Shown: piece by piece, positions 1-8,906 of the stretch
Position numbering within the stretch: the stretch's first letter is position 1
How the letters are laid out: every line of letters starts with the position of its first letter
NCBI GenBank assembly: GCA_963776845.1
Contig: CAVZOJ010000003.1
Span: 310,001-374,000, forward strand
Direction: 5' to 3'
Length of the DNA stretch: 64,000 nt
Source of the DNA: Roseitranquillus sp963776845
GTDB taxonomy: Bacteria > Pseudomonadota > Alphaproteobacteria > Rhodobacterales > Rhodobacteraceae
Made by a program: the position numbers and the translations under genes
The notes under the pieces: model-generated
Database searches by the model: none
Told to the model about the DNA's origin: nothing
The model's input: the letters and a program-made list of their open reading frames with translations, nothing else

Positions 1-520
1 GGCGGTCACCGCCGCCCCACGCGACCGGGCTCGCCGGTCCGTCGCGGCGCGGGCCAAGGCGCTCGAAGGCGGGCGCATCAGCTTCCTGCCCGACAGTCAG
101 CTCGAGATTCCGCTCGCGCGATTCCTCGCCCGCGAATGCGGCATGATCCCGGTCGAGGTCGGCACGCCGTTCCTTCACCGGCAGCTGATGGAGGCGGACC
201 TGTCGCTGCTGCCCTCAGGCACCCGTCTTGCGGAGGGGCAGGATGTCGAGCGGCAGCTCGACAGGCTCCGGGCGGACGCGCCGGACCTCGCGGTCTGCGG
301 CCTCGGCCTCGCAAATCCGCTCGAGGCCGAGGGCATCGCGACCAAGTGGGCGATCGAACTCGTCTTCACGCCGGTGCACTTCTACGAGCAGGCTGGCGAT
401 CTCGCCGAGCTTTTCGCGCGGCCACTGAGGCGTCGGACCCTGATGCGGGGTTCGCCCGCCGGGGGCATCGAGCCCCCGACGGGCGAACGCGACCGTCATC
501 GCGCCGGAGCGGCCACATGA
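1..520 (+). CDS. bchN: BchN, light-independent protochlorophyllide reductase subunit N (3' end only)
   Basis: C-terminal part of the N subunit of dark-operative protochlorophyllide oxidoreductase, which with BchB forms the catalytic component that reduces ring D of protochlorophyllide using electrons from BchL. The reading frame starts at base 2 and is open at the window edge. Family-typical stretches are FLPDSQLEIPLARFLARE, EVGTPFLH, the EGQDVERQLDR segment, CGLGLANPLEAEG and the closing LFARPLRRR. About 170 residues are present. The iron-sulfur cysteines lie in the missing N-terminal part. The tail after LRRR is about 30 residues and not family-typical. The stop overlaps the start of a mini-ORF that leads into bchB. 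Confidence 0.95.
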   Translation, partial: AVTAAPRDRARRSVAARAKALEGGRISFLPDSQLEIPLARFLARECGMIPVEVGTPFLHRQLMEADLSLLPSGTRLAEGQDVERQLDRLRADAPDLAVCGLGLANPLEAEGIATKWAIELVFTPVHFYEQAGDLAELFARPLRRRTLMRGSPAGGIEPPTGERDRHRAGAAT

Positions 521-609
521 TGGCGACGCTTCCTCTCTTCCGGATGGTCTCGCGGACCTCGCCGCCCTCCGCTGTTCGCCGCGGCCTGCCTCTGCGAGGC
601 CGGTCATGA
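517..609 (+). CDS. bridging mini-ORF between bchN and bchB
   Basis: A 30-codon frame fills the gap between bchN and bchB exactly. Its ATG (517-519) overlaps the bchN TGA (518-520), and its TGA (607-609) overlaps the bchB ATG (606-608). The peptide begins MMATLPLFRMVSRT and is arginine- and proline-rich, with no recognisable domain. It may be a leader that lets ribosomes finishing bchN reinitiate at bchB rather than a functional protein. Two more such bridges occur downstream in the operon. Confidence 0.35.
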   Translation: MMATLPLFRMVSRTSPPSAVRRGLPLRGRS

Positions 610-2219
610 AGCTGACGGTCTGGACCTACGAGGGCCCACCGCACGTCGGTGCGATGCGCGTCGCCACGGCGATGGAGGGGCTGCACTACGTCCTGCATGC
701 GCCACAGGGCGACACCTATGCCGACCTCCTATTCACGATGATCGAGCGGCGGCAGAAGCGTCCCCCTGTGACCTACACGACCTTTCAGGCCCGGGACCTG
801 GGTTCGGACACCGCGACCCTCTTCAAGGAAAGCTGCCGCGCGGCCTACGAACGGTTCCGGCCGGAGGCGATGATCGTCGGCGCCTCATGCACCGCCGAGC
901 TCATCCAGGACGATCCCGGCGGCCTTGCCGAGGCGCTCGGTCTGCCGATCCCCGTGATCGCGCTCGAACTCCCATCCTACCAGCGCCGCGAGAACTTCGG
1001 CGCCGACGAGACATTCTTCCAGCTCGTCCGCCGCCTCGCGGCGGAGCCCACGGTTCGCACGCCGCAACCATCCGCGAATATTCTGGGACCGACCGCCCTT
1101 GGGTTCCGTCACCGCGACGACGTGGCCGAGATCACGGCGCTTCTCGCGGAGATGGGCGTCGCAGTGAACGTCACGGCGCCCCTCGGCGCGCGGCCGTCGG
1201 ATCTCGCTCGTCTGCCCGCAGCCTGGTTCAACGTCGTCCTCTATCCCGAGACGGCCGACAGCGCCGCGCGCTGGCTTGAGCGAACGCACGGTCAGAAGGC
1301 CACGCGGACCGTCCCCATCGGCACCAATGCGACGCGCGCATTCCTCGACGAGGTGCGCTCTCTATCCGGCGTCGATGGACGGGCCGATGAGAACCGGCTG
1401 CGTCAGCCCTGGTGGTCCGCCTCTGTCGACTCGACCTACCTCACGGGCAAGCGAGTCTTCGTCTTCGGCGATGGCACGCACGCCATGGCGGCGGCGCGGG
1501 TCGCGCGTGACGAGATGGGCTTCGAGGTGGTCGGCCTCGGCTGCTACAACCGCGAACTCGCACGTCCCGTTCGTGCGCTGGCGAAGGAGCTGGGCCTAGA
1601 GCCTCTGGTGACCGACGACCACCTCGAAGTCGAGGCGGCGATCGAGGCGGCGGCGCCCGAGCTGATCCTCGGGACCCAGATGGAGCGCCATACCGGCAAG
1701 CGCCTCGGCATCCCCTGCGCGGTGATCTCGGCGCCGGTTCACGTCCAGGACTTCCCGGCCCGCTTCTCGCCGGTCATGGGGTTCGAAGGTGCGAACGTCC
1801 TCTTCGACACATGGGTGCACCCGCTCGTCATGGGGCTCGAGGAGCACCTCCTGACGATGTTCCGCGACGATCCCGAGTTCCACGACGAGGCGGGCCCGTC
1901 GCATCACGCGCGACATGGACCGGCCGAGATGGCCGCTGGCCGCGAGCCGACTGCCACCGCCGCGATGCCCGTTAGTGGCGGACCAGCGGCGCCAGCCGCG
2001 CCGGCCGAAGGGGCCTCGATGGCCGCGCCGGCCGGCTCCCCCGCAAACGATCCGCACGCACCTGCCTGGCTTCCGGCCGCCGAGGCCGAGCTTCGCAAGG
2101 TCCCGTTCTTCGTTCGCGGCAAGGCGCGCCGCAACACCGAGGCGTTCGCAGCCGCGCAGGGTTTGGCGGAGATCGATATCGACACGCTGTACGAGGCTAA
2201 GGCCCACTATGCGCGCTGA
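606..2219 (+). CDS. bchB: BchB, light-independent protochlorophyllide reductase subunit B
   Basis: 537-residue B subunit of the dark protochlorophyllide reductase (BchNB), reducing protochlorophyllide to chlorophyllide in a nitrogenase-like complex. The start MKLTVWTYEGPPHVGAMRVA is family-typical and places Asp36 (PQGD) where BchB supplies the unusual aspartate ligand to the NB [4Fe-4S] cluster. VGASCTAELIQDDPGGLA and the SAPVHVQDFPARFSPVMGFEGAN region are also characteristic. An Ala/Pro-rich linker (about residues 430-480) precedes the C-terminal PCP_red-type domain (FFVRGKARRNTE). The 3' end overlaps the bchH start by 11 bases. Confidence 0.96.
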   Translation: MKLTVWTYEGPPHVGAMRVATAMEGLHYVLHAPQGDTYADLLFTMIERRQKRPPVTYTTFQARDLGSDTATLFKESCRAAYERFRPEAMIVGASCTAELIQDDPGGLAEALGLPIPVIALELPSYQRRENFGADETFFQLVRRLAAEPTVRTPQPSANILGPTALGFRHRDDVAEITALLAEMGVAVNVTAPLGARPSDLARLPAAWFNVVLYPETADSAARWLERTHGQKATRTVPIGTNATRAFLDEVRSLSGVDGRADENRLRQPWWSASVDSTYLTGKRVFVFGDGTHAMAAARVARDEMGFEVVGLGCYNRELARPVRALAKELGLEPLVTDDHLEVEAAIEAAAPELILGTQMERHTGKRLGIPCAVISAPVHVQDFPARFSPVMGFEGANVLFDTWVHPLVMGLEEHLLTMFRDDPEFHDEAGPSHHARHGPAEMAAGREPTATAAMPVSGGPAAPAAPAEGASMAAPAGSPANDPHAPAWLPAAEAELRKVPFFVRGKARRNTEAFAAAQGLAEIDIDTLYEAKAHYAR

Positions 2220-5200
2220 AGTTCCCTATCGCGTCGCCATCGTGACGCTCGACGCCCACGCCGCGGGCCCCGCGCAGCGCGCAACACAACGTCTGTCGCG
2301 CGATTTTCCCGGCCTCGCGCTCGAGGTCCACGCCGCCGCCGGATGGGCCGAGGACCCCGCTGCGGCCGAGCGGGCGGTAGAGGCCATCGCAAGGGCGGAT
2401 ATCGTGATCGCAAACCTGCTCTTCCTCGAGGAGCACGTGGCGAAGATCCTGCCGGCCCTGCGTGCCGCGCGGGACCACGCCGACGCGGTCATCGGCATCA
2501 TCTCCGATCCGGCGATCGTCGGCACGACGCGGATGGGCGACCTCGACATGAGCCAGCCCGCAAGCGGCGTCGCGAAGCTCCTCAAGCGCCTGCGAGGCAA
2601 CGCCAAGGCTTCGGGGGCGTCCGGTGCGAAGCAAATGACCATGCTGCGCCGCCTGCCGAAGATCCTGCGGTTCATCCCCGGCAAGGCACAGGATCTCCGG
2701 GCTTGGTTCCTGACCATGCAGTACTGGCTCGGCGGTTCTGACGACAACGTCGAGCAGATGGTGCGTTTCCTCGTCGGCCGCTACGCGACGCGCTGGCAGG
2801 GCGCTCGGGCCGCGGCGCCGGTCGAGTACCCCGAGACCGGCCTCTGGCATCCCGCGACCGGCATCGTCACGGACGCCAGGAAGCTGCCGCGCGAGGGCAA
2901 GCAGAGCGTCGGCTTGCTGATGATGCGGTCCTACGTCCTTGCGGGCGATACCGCCCACTATGCCGCCGTGATCGAAGCGATGGAGGCGCGCGGGCTTTCC
3001 GTCGTTCCCGCCTTCGCCGGCGGTCTCGACATGCGCCCCGCGATCGACGCCTACATGGGGCGGATCGACGCGCTCGTCTCGCTTACCGGCTTCAGCCTCG
3101 TCGGCGGCCCCGCCTACAACGACAGCGGGGCCGCTGCGGAGACGCTGAGCCGCCTCGACGTTCCCTACCTCTCGGCCCACCCGCTCGAGTTCCAGACGCT
3201 GGGCCAGTGGGCAGCCTCGCCGCAGGGTCTCGGCCCGGTCGAGACGACCATGCTTGTCGCCCTTCCGGAAATCGACGGTGCGACGAACCCGACGGTCTTC
3301 GCAGGGCGCCATGGGGTCGAAGGTTGCGCGGGATGCGCCCGGCGCTGCACCGGCGGCGACAGCCGCGCCATGGCCGCTTGCCCGGAACGCATCGAGGCGC
3401 TCGCCGCACGCACTGCCCGCCTCGCAGCGCTGCGCCAGTCGAAGTCCGCCGACCGCAAGCTCGGCATCGTGCTCTTCGGCTTTCCGCCGAACGCGGGCGC
3501 TGCCGGCACCGCCGCCTATCTCGCGGTGTTCGAGTCGCTGCACAACACGCTGCACGCGCTGAAGCGCGAGGGTTACGACCTCGACCCGCCCGAGACGGTC
3601 GATGACCTGCGGCAGGCGGTGCTTCACGGCAATGCCGGTCAGTTCGGCCAGGATGCCAACGTCGCCGCCCACGTGCCCGCCGACCGGCTCGTGGCCGAGA
3701 CGCCGTGGCTCGCCGAGATCGAGCGGCAGTGGGGTCCGGCTCCGGGCCGCCACCAGACCGACGGCCGTGGCGTCTTCGTGCTCGGGCAACGCTTCGGCAA
3801 CGTCTTCGTCGGCGTCCAGCCCGCTTTCGGCTACGAGGGCGACCCGATGCGCCTGCTCTTCGAGCGCGGCTTCACGCCAACCCACGCCTTCGCCGCCTTC
3901 TATCGCTGGCTTGCGCAGGACTTCGGCGCCGGCGCGCTCCTGCACTTCGGGATGCATGGCGCGCTGGAGTTCATGCCGGGCAAGCAGACCGGCCCATCGG
4001 CCGCCTGCTGGCCCGACCGGCTGATCGGCGACCTGCCGAACCTCTACCTCTACGCCGCGAACAACCCCTCGGAGGCGACGCTGGCAAAGCGCCGCTCCAA
4101 CGCGATCACTGTCAGCCACCTGACGCCACCCCTGGCGCAGGCGGGGCTCTACAAGGGGCTGCGCGAGCTCAAGGACTCGCTCGCCCGCTGGCGGGAAGGC
4201 GACCGCCGCGACGACCTTGCGACGCTGATCGCCGAGCAGGCGGCGGCGGTGGATCTCGAGGGAGACCCCGATCGGCTATGGCTGACGCTGCTCGAGACCG
4301 AGCAGGCGCTGATCACCGACGGGCTGCATGTCGTCGGCCGTCCGCTCACGTCCGAGCAGCGCGCGAACCTTCTCGACGCGATCGACATCGCACCGGGCGC
4401 CCGTGCGGACCTCGACGCGGCGCTTGCCGAGAACGACGAACTCGCTCCGCTCCTGCGCGCCCTAGGCGGCCATTTCGTGCCGCCGGTGCCTGGCGGCGAC
4501 CTCGTTCGCAGTCCGGAGATCCTGCCGACGGGCCGCAACATCCACGCCTTCGATCCGTTCCGGATGCCCACCGCCTTCGCGATGGCCGACGGCGCACGGC
4601 AGGCGCAACTGCTGCTCGACACACACAAGTCGCTGCCGCGTACCGTCGCGCTGGTGCTCTGGGGCTCGGACAACATCAAGTCGGACGGTGGCCCGATCGC
4701 GCAGGCGCTGGCGCTGATCGGCGCGAAGCCCCGCTTCGACAGCTACGGTCGCCTCGCTGGCGCGGACCTCGTGCCGCTCGAAGAACTCGGGCGTCCGCGG
4801 ATCGACGTGGTGATGACGCTCTCGGGCATCTTCCGGGACCTGCTGCCGTTGCAGACGCGGCTGCTGGCCGAGGCCGCGTGGAGGGCCGCGACCGCCGAGG
4901 AGCCGCTGGAGCGCAACTTCGTCCGGGCGCATGCCATAGCCTATGCCGAGCGTACGGGCTGCACGATGGAGGCCGCGGCGCTCCGCGTCTTCTCCAACGC
5001 CGAGGGCTGCTACGGCTCGAACGTCAACCAGCTTGTCGACGCCTCCGCCTTCGGGGACGAGGACGAGCTCGCCGACGCCTACCAGGCGCGCAAGTCCTTC
5101 GCTTATGGCCGCGACGGCAAGGCGGCGTCGCAGCCGGACCTGCTGCAGTCGACGCTCGAAGGCGTCGACCTCGCATACCAGAACCTCGAGTCGGTCGAGC

Positions 5201-5703
5201 TCGGCGTCACCACGGTCGACCACTACTTCGATACCTTGGGCGGCATCGCCCGCGCCGTTCGGCGCGCCAAGGGCACGGACGCAGCCATCTACATCGGCGA
5301 CCAGACGCGCGGGCAGGGCAAGGTCCGCACCCTGCGCGAGCAGGTCGCGCTCGAGACCCGATCACGCAGCCTCAATCCAAAGTTCTACGAGCCGCTCCTG
5401 ACCCACGGCCACGAGGGGGTCCGCGCCATCGAGGCGCACGTGACCAATACTCTCGGCTGGTCGGCCACGACCGGACAGGTGGAGCCTTGGGTCTACCAGC
5501 GCCTCTCGGAGACGTTCGTCCTCGACGAGGCGATGCGGAAGCGCCTCGCCGGCCTCAATCCGCAGGCCTCGGTGCGGATGGCGAACCGGCTGATCGAGGC
5601 CTCGGACCGCAGCTACTGGACGCCCGACGCCGCGACGCTCGCAGCCCTGCAAGGGGCGGCGGACGAGCTTGAGGACCGCATGGAAGGGATCGCCGCGGAA
5701 TGA
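2209..5703 (+). CDS. bchH: BchH, magnesium chelatase subunit H
   Basis: 1164-residue porphyrin-binding subunit of magnesium chelatase, which inserts Mg2+ into protoporphyrin IX with BchI and BchD, the first committed step to bacteriochlorophyll. An in-frame opening extends upstream, but the ATG at 2209 gives the family-typical start MRAEVPYRVAIVTLDAH and the usual length. CobN/BchH-like blocks include FGMHGALEFMPGKQTGPS, NLYLYAANNPSEATLAKRR, ALVLWGSDNIKSDGGPIAQ and the region around AYQARKSFAYG. The start overlaps bchB. The TGA overlaps the ATG of a 14-codon bridge to bchL. Confidence 0.96.
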   Translation: MRAEVPYRVAIVTLDAHAAGPAQRATQRLSRDFPGLALEVHAAAGWAEDPAAAERAVEAIARADIVIANLLFLEEHVAKILPALRAARDHADAVIGIISDPAIVGTTRMGDLDMSQPASGVAKLLKRLRGNAKASGASGAKQMTMLRRLPKILRFIPGKAQDLRAWFLTMQYWLGGSDDNVEQMVRFLVGRYATRWQGARAAAPVEYPETGLWHPATGIVTDARKLPREGKQSVGLLMMRSYVLAGDTAHYAAVIEAMEARGLSVVPAFAGGLDMRPAIDAYMGRIDALVSLTGFSLVGGPAYNDSGAAAETLSRLDVPYLSAHPLEFQTLGQWAASPQGLGPVETTMLVALPEIDGATNPTVFAGRHGVEGCAGCARRCTGGDSRAMAACPERIEALAARTARLAALRQSKSADRKLGIVLFGFPPNAGAAGTAAYLAVFESLHNTLHALKREGYDLDPPETVDDLRQAVLHGNAGQFGQDANVAAHVPADRLVAETPWLAEIERQWGPAPGRHQTDGRGVFVLGQRFGNVFVGVQPAFGYEGDPMRLLFERGFTPTHAFAAFYRWLAQDFGAGALLHFGMHGALEFMPGKQTGPSAACWPDRLIGDLPNLYLYAANNPSEATLAKRRSNAITVSHLTPPLAQAGLYKGLRELKDSLARWREGDRRDDLATLIAEQAAAVDLEGDPDRLWLTLLETEQALITDGLHVVGRPLTSEQRANLLDAIDIAPGARADLDAALAENDELAPLLRALGGHFVPPVPGGDLVRSPEILPTGRNIHAFDPFRMPTAFAMADGARQAQLLLDTHKSLPRTVALVLWGSDNIKSDGGPIAQALALIGAKPRFDSYGRLAGADLVPLEELGRPRIDVVMTLSGIFRDLLPLQTRLLAEAAWRAATAEEPLERNFVRAHAIAYAERTGCTMEAAALRVFSNAEGCYGSNVNQLVDASAFGDEDELADAYQARKSFAYGRDGKAASQPDLLQSTLEGVDLAYQNLESVELGVTTVDHYFDTLGGIARAVRRAKGTDAAIYIGDQTRGQGKVRTLREQVALETRSRSLNPKFYEPLLTHGHEGVRAIEAHVTNTLGWSATTGQVEPWVYQRLSETFVLDEAMRKRLAGLNPQASVRMANRLIEASDRSYWTPDAATLAALQGAADELEDRMEGIAAE

Positions 5704-5744
5704 CGCACGTCCCTGCACTCGAACCCGGAAAGGAGGCCACATGA
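5700..5744 (+). CDS. bridging mini-ORF between bchH and bchL
   Basis: A 14-codon frame (MTHVPALEPGKEAT) spans the 37-base bchH-bchL gap. Its ATG (5700-5702) overlaps the bchH TGA (5701-5703), and its TGA (5742-5744) overlaps the bchL ATG (5741-5743). The bchL Shine-Dalgarno AGGAGG lies inside it. It is more likely a coupling device than a protein. Confidence 0.35.
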   Translation: MTHVPALEPGKEAT

Positions 5745-6658
5745 GCCCCCTCGACAACGCCCCGAGACTACGCGCCGCCGCGGGACACGCCCGCGGCCAG
5801 GACGGCGAGGGGTCGGTGCAGGTCCAGATGGACCCGTCGCTCAAGATCGATACGGCCAAGGTGTTCTCGGTCTACGGCAAAGGCGGGATCGGCAAGTCGA
5901 CCACGTCGTCGAACCTGTCCGCCGCGTTCGCACAGATGGGCAAGCGGGTGCTGCAGATCGGCTGCGACCCCAAGCACAATTCGACCTTCACGCTGACCGG
6001 CAGCCTTGTCCCGACCGTGATCGACATCCTCAAGGAGGTCGACTTCCACGCGGAGGAACTGCGCCCCGAGGACTTCATGTTCGAGGGCTGGGGCGGCGTG
6101 ATGTGCGTCGAGGCGGGCGGCCCCCCGGCTGGCACCGGCTGCGGCGGCTACGTCGTGGGGCAGACGGTGAAGCTCTTGAAGCAGCATCACATGCTCGACG
6201 ACACCGACGTGGTGATCTTCGACGTCCTCGGCGACGTGGTCTGCGGTGGCTTCGCGGCGCCGCTGCAGCACGCCGACCGGGCGGTGATCGTCACGGCCAA
6301 CGATTTCAACTCGATCTACGCGATGAATCGGATCATCGCCGCCGTCGGCGCCAAGGCGAAGAATTACGGGGTGCGGCTGGCGGGCTGCATCGCCAACCGG
6401 TCCAAGGACACCGACGAGGTCGACCGCTACTGCCGCACCGTGGGGTTCAACCGGATCGCCCACATGCCGGACATCGACGCGATCCGCCGCTCTCGCCTCA
6501 AGAAGAAGACCCTCTTCGAGATGCCGGACGAGGACGACATCGTCGCTGCCCGCGCCGAGTACGTCCGCCTCGCCGAGACGCTCTGGAACGGCACGGAGCC
6601 GCTGGCGCCCGAGTCACTTCCCGATCGCGAAATTTTTGAGCTCTTGGGGTTCGACTGA
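5741..6658 (+). CDS. bchL: BchL, light-independent protochlorophyllide reductase iron-sulfur ATP-binding protein
   Basis: 305-residue NifH-like reductase that binds ATP and a bridging [4Fe-4S] cluster and passes electrons to BchNB. The start at 5741 (MSPLDNAPRL) has AGGAGG at 5731-5736 and the normal length; an upstream in-frame ATG at 5669 lies inside bchH and is rejected. The P-loop YGKGGIGKST is at residues 45-54. Conserved NifH-type features include GCDPKHNST, the cysteine in GPPAGTGCGGY and the one in VLGDVVCGGFAAP. It ends with TGA overlapping the ATG of the next bridge. Confidence 0.97.
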   Translation: MSPLDNAPRLRAAAGHARGQDGEGSVQVQMDPSLKIDTAKVFSVYGKGGIGKSTTSSNLSAAFAQMGKRVLQIGCDPKHNSTFTLTGSLVPTVIDILKEVDFHAEELRPEDFMFEGWGGVMCVEAGGPPAGTGCGGYVVGQTVKLLKQHHMLDDTDVVIFDVLGDVVCGGFAAPLQHADRAVIVTANDFNSIYAMNRIIAAVGAKAKNYGVRLAGCIANRSKDTDEVDRYCRTVGFNRIAHMPDIDAIRRSRLKKKTLFEMPDEDDIVAARAEYVRLAETLWNGTEPLAPESLPDREIFELLGFD

Positions 6659-6738
6659 TGCTCGAAAACGTCATCTCTGCATTCGTCTTTCCGCGTCGTG
6701 TCCGGGGTGCCGCGGCGGTTGCTGGTGGGCCGGTCTGA
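6658..6738 (+). CDS. bridging mini-ORF between bchL and bchM
   Basis: A 26-codon frame (begins MLENVISAFVFPRRVRG) fills the bchL-bchM gap exactly. It starts within the bchL stop (TGATG at 6656-6660) and ends within the bchM start (TGATG at 6736-6740). No known domain. Together with the other two bridges it suggests translational coupling along the bch genes. Confidence 0.35.
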   Translation: MLENVISAFVFPRRVRGAAAVAGGPV

Positions 6739-7478
6739 TGCGCGGCGTCCGCGATTTCCCCCGCCTTCCGCTCGACCGTGGCTCGGGGCCGGCGGCTCCA
6801 AGTCAGTCTGAAAGCCGAAGCTACGTCACGACGCGGCGGGCGCTGACCAACTACTTCGACGATCAGGCGGCCGAGACCTGGGAGCGGCTGACGTCCGACG
6901 CACCGGTGTCGCGCATCCGCGAGACCGTCCGTGCGGGGCGCGACTCGATGCGGGCGCTGCTTCTTGCCGCGCTGCCGGACGACCTTTGGGGAGCACGCGT
7001 TCTCGATGCCGGCTGCGGCGCAGGCCAGATGTCGGTCGAACTGGCGCGGCGAGGAGCGGACGTCGTCGCAGTCGACGTGGCGCCGAGCCTCCTCGAGGTC
7101 GCGCGGCGGCGCACCCCGGATGGCCTCGCCGGGCGGATCATGTATCTCGCGGACGACATGACGGACCCGGCGCTCGGCAGCTTCGACGCCGTCGTTGCGA
7201 TGGACAGCCTTATCCACTACGGCGCCGAGGATATCGCAAGCGCCCTCGACCGGCTCGCTCGACGCGCGCCGCAGATCGTCTTCACGATCGCGCCGGCCAC
7301 GCCGATGCTGACGGTGATGTGGTGGGCCGGTCGTGCCTTCCCCCGCTCCGACCGTGCGCCGTCGATCCGGCCCGTGACGCCGGCCCGCATTGCCGCCGCG
7401 TTGGATCGCTCGCTCTTCGAGCTCGGCCGTGTCCGACGCGGGTTCTACATCTCCCAAGCGCTGGAGCTGCGGCTGTGA
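6738..7478 (+). CDS. bchM: BchM, magnesium-protoporphyrin IX O-methyltransferase
   Basis: 246-residue S-adenosylmethionine methyltransferase that esterifies the ring C propionate of Mg-protoporphyrin IX before ring E closure. The SAM-binding motif LDAGCGAGQMSVELARRGADV is present, and the family block YFDDQAAETWERLTSDAPVS is intact, followed by VSRIRETVRAGRD. The start at 6738 is supported by the TGATG junction with the preceding bridge ORF. The first 35 residues are longer and less conserved than in relatives. The TGA overlaps the GTG start of lhaA. Confidence 0.94.
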   Translation: MRGVRDFPRLPLDRGSGPAAPSQSESRSYVTTRRALTNYFDDQAAETWERLTSDAPVSRIRETVRAGRDSMRALLLAALPDDLWGARVLDAGCGAGQMSVELARRGADVVAVDVAPSLLEVARRRTPDGLAGRIMYLADDMTDPALGSFDAVVAMDSLIHYGAEDIASALDRLARRAPQIVFTIAPATPMLTVMWWAGRAFPRSDRAPSIRPVTPARIAAALDRSLFELGRVRRGFYISQALELRL

Positions 7479-8893
7479 TCGCGCGGCTGCCGACGCACCT
7501 CCTGCCGTTCGCGGATGCGGGGTCCGTGGGCCTGCCGATGGCCCAGCTACTGCGCCTGAGCCTGTTTCAGGTGTCCGTCGGCATGGCGACGGTCATGCTT
7601 CTGGGCACGCTCAACCGCGTGATGATCGTCGAGCTCTCGGTGCCGACGCTGATCGTCGCGACGATGATCGCGCTTCCGGTCCTCGTCGCGCCATTCCGTG
7701 CGCTGCTCGGCTTTCGGTCCGACACCCACCGCTCTGCGATCGGCTGGAAGCGGATCCCGTATCTTTGGTTCGGATCGCTCTGGCAGATGGGCGGCCTCGC
7801 GATCATGCCGTTCGCGCTGATCGTGCTGTCTGGCGACCAGGTCCTCGGCCCTGCCTGGGCGGGCGAGGTCCTGGCGGCGGCCGCCTTCCTGATGACCGGC
7901 CTCGGCCTGCACATGACGCAGACGGCCGGCCTCGCGCTCGCCTCGGACCGCGCGGATGACGCGACGCGGCCGCGGGTGGTGGCACTTCTCTACGTGATGT
8001 TTCTCGTCGGTATGGGCATTTCAGCGGTGATCATCGGATGGCTGCTGGCCGACTTCTCGCCGCTGCGCCTGATCCGCGTCGTGCAGGGCGCCGCCGTGGT
8101 GACGCTGGTGCTGAACCTCGTCGCGCTCTGGCGGCAGGAGCAGGTGCGCCCGATGAGCCGGGCAGAGCGAGAGGTTCCGCGGCCCGCCTTCTCGCGTGCC
8201 TGGGCGGATTATCTCGGCGGCGGCCAGGCACGGCGTCTGCTGGTCGTGACTTTCATGGGAACGCTCGCCTTCAACATGCAGGACGTCCTGCTCGAGCCCT
8301 ACGGCGGCGAGATTCTCGGCCTCTCGGTCTCGGCCACGACGCGGCTCACCGCCCTCTGGGCGGCCGGCGCGCTGGTCGGCTTCGCTCTGGCGGCGCGCTG
8401 GCTCGCGCGCGGGTTAAGTGCTGGACGGCTTGCCGCGCGCGGACTTCTCTGGGGCGTTGCGGCGTTTTCCGCCGTGGTTCTCGCCGATCCGATGCACGCG
8501 CCGTGGCTGTTCTTCGCCGGCGCCGCGGGGATCGGCTTTGGCGGCGGCCTGTTCGCCATCGCCATGCTGACCGCTGCGATGGCAAGGCCTGCCAGCGGCG
8601 AGGCGGGCCAAGGCCTCGCCCTTGGGGCCTGGGGTGCCGCGCAAGCGACGGCGGCGGGTCTGGCGATCTTTGCCGGAGGCGCCCTGCGCGACCTCGGCGA
8701 CGCCGCCGCGATGTCGGGCGCGCTGGGCGAGACACTGGCGACCCCGTCCTTCGGCTACACGCTCGTCTACCACATCGAGATCGGACTTCTCTTCGCCACG
8801 CTCGTAGCACTCGGGCCGCTCGTGCGCCTGGCGTTCCAACGGCCCGAACCAAGACCGGACGGCAAGCTGGCGCTTGCCGACTTCCCGACCTGA
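7475..8893 (+). CDS. lhaA: LhaA, light-harvesting 1 assembly protein (PucC/MFS family)
   Basis: 472-residue polytopic membrane protein of the PucC/LhaA branch of the major facilitator superfamily (bacteriochlorophyll delivery-type fold). It assists assembly of the LH1 complex around the reaction centre. GTG start at 7475 overlaps the bchM stop as GTGA. Family signatures include LLGTLNRVMIVEL, FRALLGFRSDTHRS, WKRIPYLWFGSLWQMGGLAIMP with about twelve hydrophobic spans, and NMQDVLLEPYGGEILGLSV. The position directly before puhA is the usual one. Confidence 0.95.
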   Translation: MIARLPTHLLPFADAGSVGLPMAQLLRLSLFQVSVGMATVMLLGTLNRVMIVELSVPTLIVATMIALPVLVAPFRALLGFRSDTHRSAIGWKRIPYLWFGSLWQMGGLAIMPFALIVLSGDQVLGPAWAGEVLAAAAFLMTGLGLHMTQTAGLALASDRADDATRPRVVALLYVMFLVGMGISAVIIGWLLADFSPLRLIRVVQGAAVVTLVLNLVALWRQEQVRPMSRAEREVPRPAFSRAWADYLGGGQARRLLVVTFMGTLAFNMQDVLLEPYGGEILGLSVSATTRLTALWAAGALVGFALAARWLARGLSAGRLAARGLLWGVAAFSAVVLADPMHAPWLFFAGAAGIGFGGGLFAIAMLTAAMARPASGEAGQGLALGAWGAAQATAAGLAIFAGGALRDLGDAAAMSGALGETLATPSFGYTLVYHIEIGLLFATLVALGPLVRLAFQRPEPRPDGKLALADFPT

Positions 8894-8906
8894 AAGGAGG
8901 CACGCC

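Noticed and set aside
2197..4119. 640-codon open frame on the minus strand opposite bchH
   Set aside because: A shadow of GC-rich codon use. bchH is unmistakable on the plus strand, and the opposite frame shows no domain or ribosome-binding site.
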